From Oligoflexales bacterium (GTDB lineage Bacteria; Bdellovibrionota_B; Oligoflexia; Oligoflexales; JALZUQ01), in contig JALZUQ010000001.1 in assembly GCA_023301465.1 (NCBI GenBank), positions 41,225 to 105,224 on the forward strand: a stretch of 64,000 nucleotides of DNA, written 5' to 3'. Position numbers and translations under genes: made by a program. Below, piece after piece: positions 60,744 to 64,000 of the stretch. The notes beneath the pieces were generated by a model that was given only the letters and a program-made list of their open reading frames with translations, ran no database searches and was not told where the DNA came from. The stretch's first letter is position 1. Each line of letters opens with the position of its first letter.

Positions 60744-60914
60744 AGTGTTACCGGAGAAGGTGCAAGTGATGAGAAAATAGAATGTAATCATAAGATTGAA
60801 AGGCTGCCTGATACTGATAAGTTTTTGTTGCGAAATAAAAACGTAATAAAATCAGGAGACCCCGAAGTGTCATATCAGGCAGTAAAAGAATATCTAACAG
60901 AAATCTGGCGTTAA
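60717..60914 (+). pseudogene. Possible gene remnant without a start
   Basis: An open frame of 65 codons from the TAG at 60714-60716 to the TAA at 60912-60914. It has no ATG or GTG start and only late TTG codons. The translation has a protein-like composition, ending DPEVSYQAVKEYLTEIWR. It may be the 3' remnant of a lost gene, beginning within the direct repeat. It could also be a chance open frame. Confidence 0.3.
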
Positions 60915-60975
60915 TACAAAAAAGATGAACATTGTAAGAAAAATCGTGTCAAGAAGACGGATAACGTAATTGGTA

Positions 60976-61542
60976 TTACAGACAATAATCAGTAGATGAT
61001 TTTCCTATATTTCCAAAGAGAGGATTCCCAATTAAGCCTGGAAATAAAGCACGGTTTTCTAGGTTTTTAAAATTATCAATAAACCAAATGTCTGGCACGT
61101 CACAACCAGGAAATATTAAGTTTTCTCCTACAATTACACCCGGTAAACCAGTACCACCAGATGCAGCTTGAGCTAAAAAACCAGTACTACCAGTAATAAC
61201 AGGGCTTGAAGAGTAGATGTAACGAACTTTTCTACAGTCCGTCAACTTAAAGCCAAGATCATTCGGAAGGTTGCAGTTTGTAACAACACCTCCAGAGCCA
61301 CTATTTGTCAAGTAACCTACATTAGGCAATTCAGCATAAGAATCGTTATCTCCAAAATAGCTTGTTTGAAAAGCATATATGTGATTTAGGTTCGTTTTTG
61401 CTTCAGTTTGACGAGCTTTTGTCATAAAAAGTTGAAACCTCGGGATTGCAATCGCAGCTAATATTCCTATAATAGCAACAACAACCATAAGCTCAATTAG
61501 TGATAACCCCAGCTCTATTTTTTTTTGTTTTTCATAACACAT
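60976..61542 (-). CDS. Type IV pilin-like protein
   Basis: A 188-residue type IV prepilin. The leader ends in Gly12, before LSLIELMVVVAIIGILAAIA (13-32), with Glu at position 5 of the mature protein. The residue after the cleavage Gly is Leu rather than Phe or Met, which is less common. A helix continues to about residue 50 (KARQTEAKTNLNHIYAFQTS). The C-terminal globular part has Cys at about 91, 100, 149 and 187, enough for disulphides. The adjacent gene set has no pilin export genes, so the pilus machinery is elsewhere. Confidence 0.85.
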   Translation of the reverse strand: MCYEKQKKIELGLSLIELMVVVAIIGILAAIAIPRFQLFMTKARQTEAKTNLNHIYAFQTSYFGDNDSYAELPNVGYLTNSGSGGVVTNCNLPNDLGFKLTDCRKVRYIYSSSPVITGSTGFLAQAASGGTGLPGVIVGENLIFPGCDVPDIWFIDNFKNLENRALFPGLIGNPLFGNIGKSSTDYCL

Positions 61543-61559
61543 AATAACATTTGTTTCTC

Positions 61560-61685
61560 ATGGTATACATGCGTATTCGGAGCAAGTCTTTGGATCCTTT
61601 AATAATGTCCATAGGTTTCTATCTAATGGTAGTTTATTCAGTACTTTACAGTGCGTTTTTCAGTAAAAAACCTAGCCATAACTGA
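61560..61685 (+). CDS. Possible small membrane peptide
   Basis: A 41-codon frame from ATG 61560 to TGA 61683-61685. The peptide has a hydrophobic stretch (PLIMSIGFYLMVVYSVLYSA) that could be one transmembrane helix. There is no clear ribosome binding site, and it overlaps the probable pilin promoter region and the right repeat copy. Coding is unproven. Confidence 0.2.
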   Translation: MVYMRIRSKSLDPLIMSIGFYLMVVYSVLYSAFFSKKPSHN

Positions 61686-61699
61686 GTCGGTTCATTAGG
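61673..61699 (+). repeat. Direct repeat, right copy
   Basis: TAGCCATA followed by GAGTCGGTTCATTAGG, the imperfect second copy of the left repeat at 60714-60743, on the far side of the pilin gene and possible gene remnant. Confidence 0.5.
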
Positions 61700-61802
61700 T
61701 GATTCGGTCTAAACCTCAAAAAGCGACACAGGAAATGAAGTTTGCTAAGATGGTGGTAGGATTTACACTTAAAATTTTACGAATTCATACAGAGGTGCTT
61801 AT

Positions 61803-62726
61803 ATGTACTCATCTAAACTAAAAATTTGTGTCACAGGGGCTTCTGGTTTCGTCGGAAGAGCATTATGTAAAAAACTTATAAACCTAGGTCACGAGGTGAC
61901 TGGTATTTATCATAAAAACGCAATATATGATATTGATGGTGTTTACCCGGTTTGTCTTGATTTAGAAAACACACCACTTCTTGCTGCTCCGCTTAAAAAC
62001 GCTAATGTCGTTGTTCATTTAGCTTGGGACGGGGGTTTTCAGTCATCATTAAATAAAAAAGATGAAACCTTAAGGTACTCAGAATCTAAAAACTTGACGA
62101 TGATAAAATCAGTGTTGCGTGCTTGTCATAGAGAGTCAGTGCCTAAGGTTATTTACTTAAGTGCATTGAATGCATCAAAAAAATCTCAAACCGATTTTTT
62201 AAAAGAAAAGTATTTATCTGAAGTTGAGTTCGTCAACAGCGATGTTTCTAAGCGTGTGATTATAAAGTCTGATTTAGTATTTGATAAAAAAATAAACCAC
62301 TTGAATAATTCTAAAAACAACTTGCTGGACCTAGTTGCGAAGAAACGAATGCTACCTTGTTTTGATGAGGAACGTCAATTAAGTCCCGTTGATTTAGAAA
62401 GTGTTATAAACACCATTACTTATCTTTGTGAGAAAGATTTGCCTAGTCCATGTTTGATATACAGGTTAACAAACGCATCAAAATTAAAAATGAACGATGT
62501 TCTTCAAAAAATTAAAGAACAATTTGATCCACGTTTTCAATTATCTCTTAAAGGTTATTTTGCAGATTTAATTATGGATAGACATTACAGACAAACAGGA
62601 TTTAATTTGGAGACATTGGTAGATAGTTTCGCACAAAAAGAAACAGAAGAAAAAACACAGCTTTTAGTTTCAAGTAGGCTTGGTTTAAAGCATTTCTTAC
62701 CTAGTGATATCAATAAACTAATATAG
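61803..62726 (+). CDS. NAD-dependent epimerase/dehydratase-like protein
   Basis: A 307-residue SDR-like protein. The NAD-binding motif ICVTGASGFVGRALCKKLIN (8-27) has the GxxGxxG pattern. The residue VVHLAW (about 72-77) and the LSALNAS (about 120) are the usual SDR strand positions. The usual catalytic YxxxK is not clear in its standard spot; KEKYLSEVEFVNS (about 138) has a Tyr but the following Lys is absent. It may act as a regulatory NAD(P)-binding (NmrA-like) protein rather than a full epimerase. AGAGG lies eight bases before the ATG. Confidence 0.65.
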   Translation: MYSSKLKICVTGASGFVGRALCKKLINLGHEVTGIYHKNAIYDIDGVYPVCLDLENTPLLAAPLKNANVVVHLAWDGGFQSSLNKKDETLRYSESKNLTMIKSVLRACHRESVPKVIYLSALNASKKSQTDFLKEKYLSEVEFVNSDVSKRVIIKSDLVFDKKINHLNNSKNNLLDLVAKKRMLPCFDEERQLSPVDLESVINTITYLCEKDLPSPCLIYRLTNASKLKMNDVLQKIKEQFDPRFQLSLKGYFADLIMDRHYRQTGFNLETLVDSFAQKETEEKTQLLVSSRLGLKHFLPSDINKLI

Positions 62727-62768
62727 TTCCTCTCAAAGTGAAGGCCTTATACCTGTTTATAATAAAAA

Positions 62769-62811
62769 ACCCCCTAAGAAGTTTTTGACCTCTTAGGGGG
62801 GTTTTGTTTTT
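62769..62811. terminator. Bidirectional intrinsic terminator between epimerase and ftsZ
   Basis: ACCCCCTAAGA (62769-62779) pairs with TCTTAGGGGGG (62791-62801), about 11 base pairs, followed on the plus strand by a T-run (62802-62811) and preceded by an A-run for the minus strand. It can end both convergent genes. Confidence 0.9.
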
Positions 62812-62826
62812 AATGTTCTTGAGTGA

Positions 62827-64000
62827 TTAATCTTTTGGAAGATCGCTCAAGCCATTTCTTAAAAACGCAGGGATATCTAAGTTGTCTATCTTAGAGTCTG
62901 CTTTTTTGGGAGTAGTAAGCTCAAAAGGAAGCTTTGGAGTGTTTTCAACTCGGGCCCCCATCAGCATGCTAGCTTCAGGCTTTGTCTCAATAGCTTGCAT
63001 TGCAAGGTCTTGAGCATTGGGCAAAGACTCTGATTTTGGTGCTTCTGGAGCTTGGAACGCTGCTTGCCCAGCATTATCGTTTGTTTTGGTGTTCACTTGA
63101 AACGAACGATTAATTGCAGGCTCATGTCTTGACGGACGCCTCTTAGGTTTATCAAAAGAATCTACTTCACTAGGCTCAAAACCTGTAGCGATCACCGTGA
63201 TTCTCATTCGATTTTCCATCTTTTCGTCAATCACCGCACCGAAGATAACGTTTGCGTCTTCATGAGCTGCTTCTTGAACGATAGAACATGCTTCGTTCAC
63301 TTCCATAAGGCTTAAATTAGACCCTGATGTTACCGTGATTAGAATTCCAGTAGCTCCATCAATATTGATGTCTTCTAATAGTGGCGATGAAATGGCTTGA
63401 TCTGCAGCAACAGTGGCACGGTTTTCACCCTCAGCTTCACCGATTCCGATAAGTGCTAGGCCTCTATTTGCCATGACAGTGCGTACATCTGCAAAGTCAA
63501 CGTTGACAGTGCCCGGGACAATAATAATGTCACTAATGCCCTTTACAGCATTTACTAGAACATCATCAGCAAGTTTAAAAGCGTCCAACATACTAGTATC
63601 AGGAGTAGCAATATCAAGAAGCCTTTGGTTTGGAATAGAGATTAAGGTGTCCACAGACTCTTTTAATCTTGCAGAGCCTAGTTCGCTGTGTTTCCAACGT
63701 CTTTTACCTTCAAAACCAAATGGTTTTGTTACCACGGCAACCGTCAGAGCACCGAGTTCACGAGCAATCTCAGCAACTACAGGTGCACCACCTGTTCCGG
63801 TTCCTCCACCCATACCAGCAGTAATAAAAACCATATCGGCATCGCCAATTGCTTGGCGTATTTCATCTTTATCTTCTAAAGCTGCTTCGCGACCAACGTC
63901 AGGCTCTGCACCAGCCCCAAGCCCCTTAGTAAGACTCTTTCCTACTTGAATTTTAATATCAGCCAACGAGTGATCGAGAGATTGTATATCTGTATTACAG
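62827..64000 (-). CDS. ftsZ: Cell division protein FtsZ (5' end beyond the window)
   Basis: Coding runs past base 64000; a TTG at 63966 can be read as a start but the frame stays open to the edge, with NTDIQSLDHSLADIKIQVGK upstream. That matches FtsZ, where the T3-T4 loop region is NTDxQAL. The visible part has TKGLGAGAEPDVGREAA, the tubulin signature ITAGMGGGTGTGGAPVVAEI (GTP binding), then the T7-loop NVDFADVRTVM. The C-terminal linker is about 100 residues, and the closing LDIPAFLRNGLSDLP is the FtsA/ZipA-binding peptide. FtsZ forms the division ring. Confidence 0.95.
   Translation of the reverse strand, partial: CNTDIQSLDHSLADIKIQVGKSLTKGLGAGAEPDVGREAALEDKDEIRQAIGDADMVFITAGMGGGTGTGGAPVVAEIARELGALTVAVVTKPFGFEGKRRWKHSELGSARLKESVDTLISIPNQRLLDIATPDTSMLDAFKLADDVLVNAVKGISDIIIVPGTVNVDFADVRTVMANRGLALIGIGEAEGENRATVAADQAISSPLLEDINIDGATGILITVTSGSNLSLMEVNEACSIVQEAAHEDANVIFGAVIDEKMENRMRITVIATGFEPSEVDSFDKPKRRPSRHEPAINRSFQVNTKTNDNAGQAAFQAPEAPKSESLPNAQDLAMQAIETKPEASMLMGARVENTPKLPFELTTPKKADSKIDNLDIPAFLRNGLSDLPKD

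Noticed and set aside
60582..60791. A 69-codon minus-strand frame upstream of the lipoprotein
   Set aside because: It overlaps the signal peptide region of the lipoprotein in another frame and lacks a start signal; it is better seen as noise.
61699..61821. A 40-residue frame starting GTG in the right repeat and overlapping the epimerase start
   Set aside because: Overlaps the real gene and its ribosome binding site; no support beyond an open frame.
63413..63949. A 178-codon plus-strand frame
   Set aside because: Antisense shadow of ftsZ, with Ser/Pro/Ala-rich composition and no start signal.

Overview
The window is a stretch of low-GC (by eye, high thirties per cent) Gram-negative bacterial chromosome around the replication origin. 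The outer-membrane machinery (LptA/B/C, lipoproteins, O-antigen ligase, type IV pilin, PilZ and TraB/GumN-type proteins), a free-standing GatCAB, the dnaA-dnaN-gyrB-gyrA-gatCAB order and the par genes next to a split ATP synthase operon fit a delta-proteobacterium-like organism, perhaps Bdellovibrionota. That placement is inference; there is no rRNA here to settle it. No insertion sequence, prophage, CRISPR array or integron is visible, and nearly all of the window is densely packed housekeeping DNA.

Layout. 1-9.0 kb: a partial Ste24-type protease, a HAD phosphatase, a hotdog thioesterase, an O-antigen-ligase-like protein, lexA, a glycosyltransferase, the initiator tRNA, a HAMP-type membrane protein, rsmE, prmA and a large unknown membrane-anchored protein. 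9.1-20.8 kb: PilZ protein, xth, an OmpR-type two-component pair, Smr protein, htpX, a probable lipoprotein, mdh, two unknown proteins (one a catalytically degenerate metallo-beta-lactamase-like protein) and ftsK. 20.8-26.8 kb: a glycosyltransferase with an odd start, gcvT-gcvH, a DEAD-box helicase and a TraB/GumN protein. 26.9-33.6 kb: a minus-strand cluster pyrG-lptC-lptA-lptB-rpoN-rapZ plus a site-2 protease. 33.7-36.0 kb: a lipoprotein and an outer-membrane-like protein. 36.0-39.1 kb: a GT2 glycosyltransferase, an FAD oxidoreductase and a serine hydrolase.

39.1-60 kb is the origin region. gatB-gatA-gatC-gyrA-gyrB-dnaN-dnaA all point left and atpZ-atpI-atpB-atpE, parA-parB, atpF'-atpF-atpH-atpA-atpG-atpD-atpC all point right. 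The DnaA-box-rich dnaN-dnaA gap (48328-48635) is therefore the probable oriC, and genes on both sides run away from it, with replication. Five parS sites lie at 51.9-53.6 kb, three in the atpE-parA gap and two inside parA and parB, so the partition locus sits between the Fo and F1 parts of the ATP synthase genes. recF is absent between dnaN and gyrB.

60-64 kb: a lipoprotein, a possible gene remnant and a type IV pilin bracketed by an imperfect direct repeat, an NAD-dependent epimerase-like protein, a bidirectional terminator and the 3' part of ftsZ, which runs off the right edge. No wholly new system is evident. The best leads are the par/parS placement, the repeated motif beside lexA with a possible small RNA, the degenerate MBL protein, a start codon buried in a terminator, and the repeat-bracketed pilin segment.
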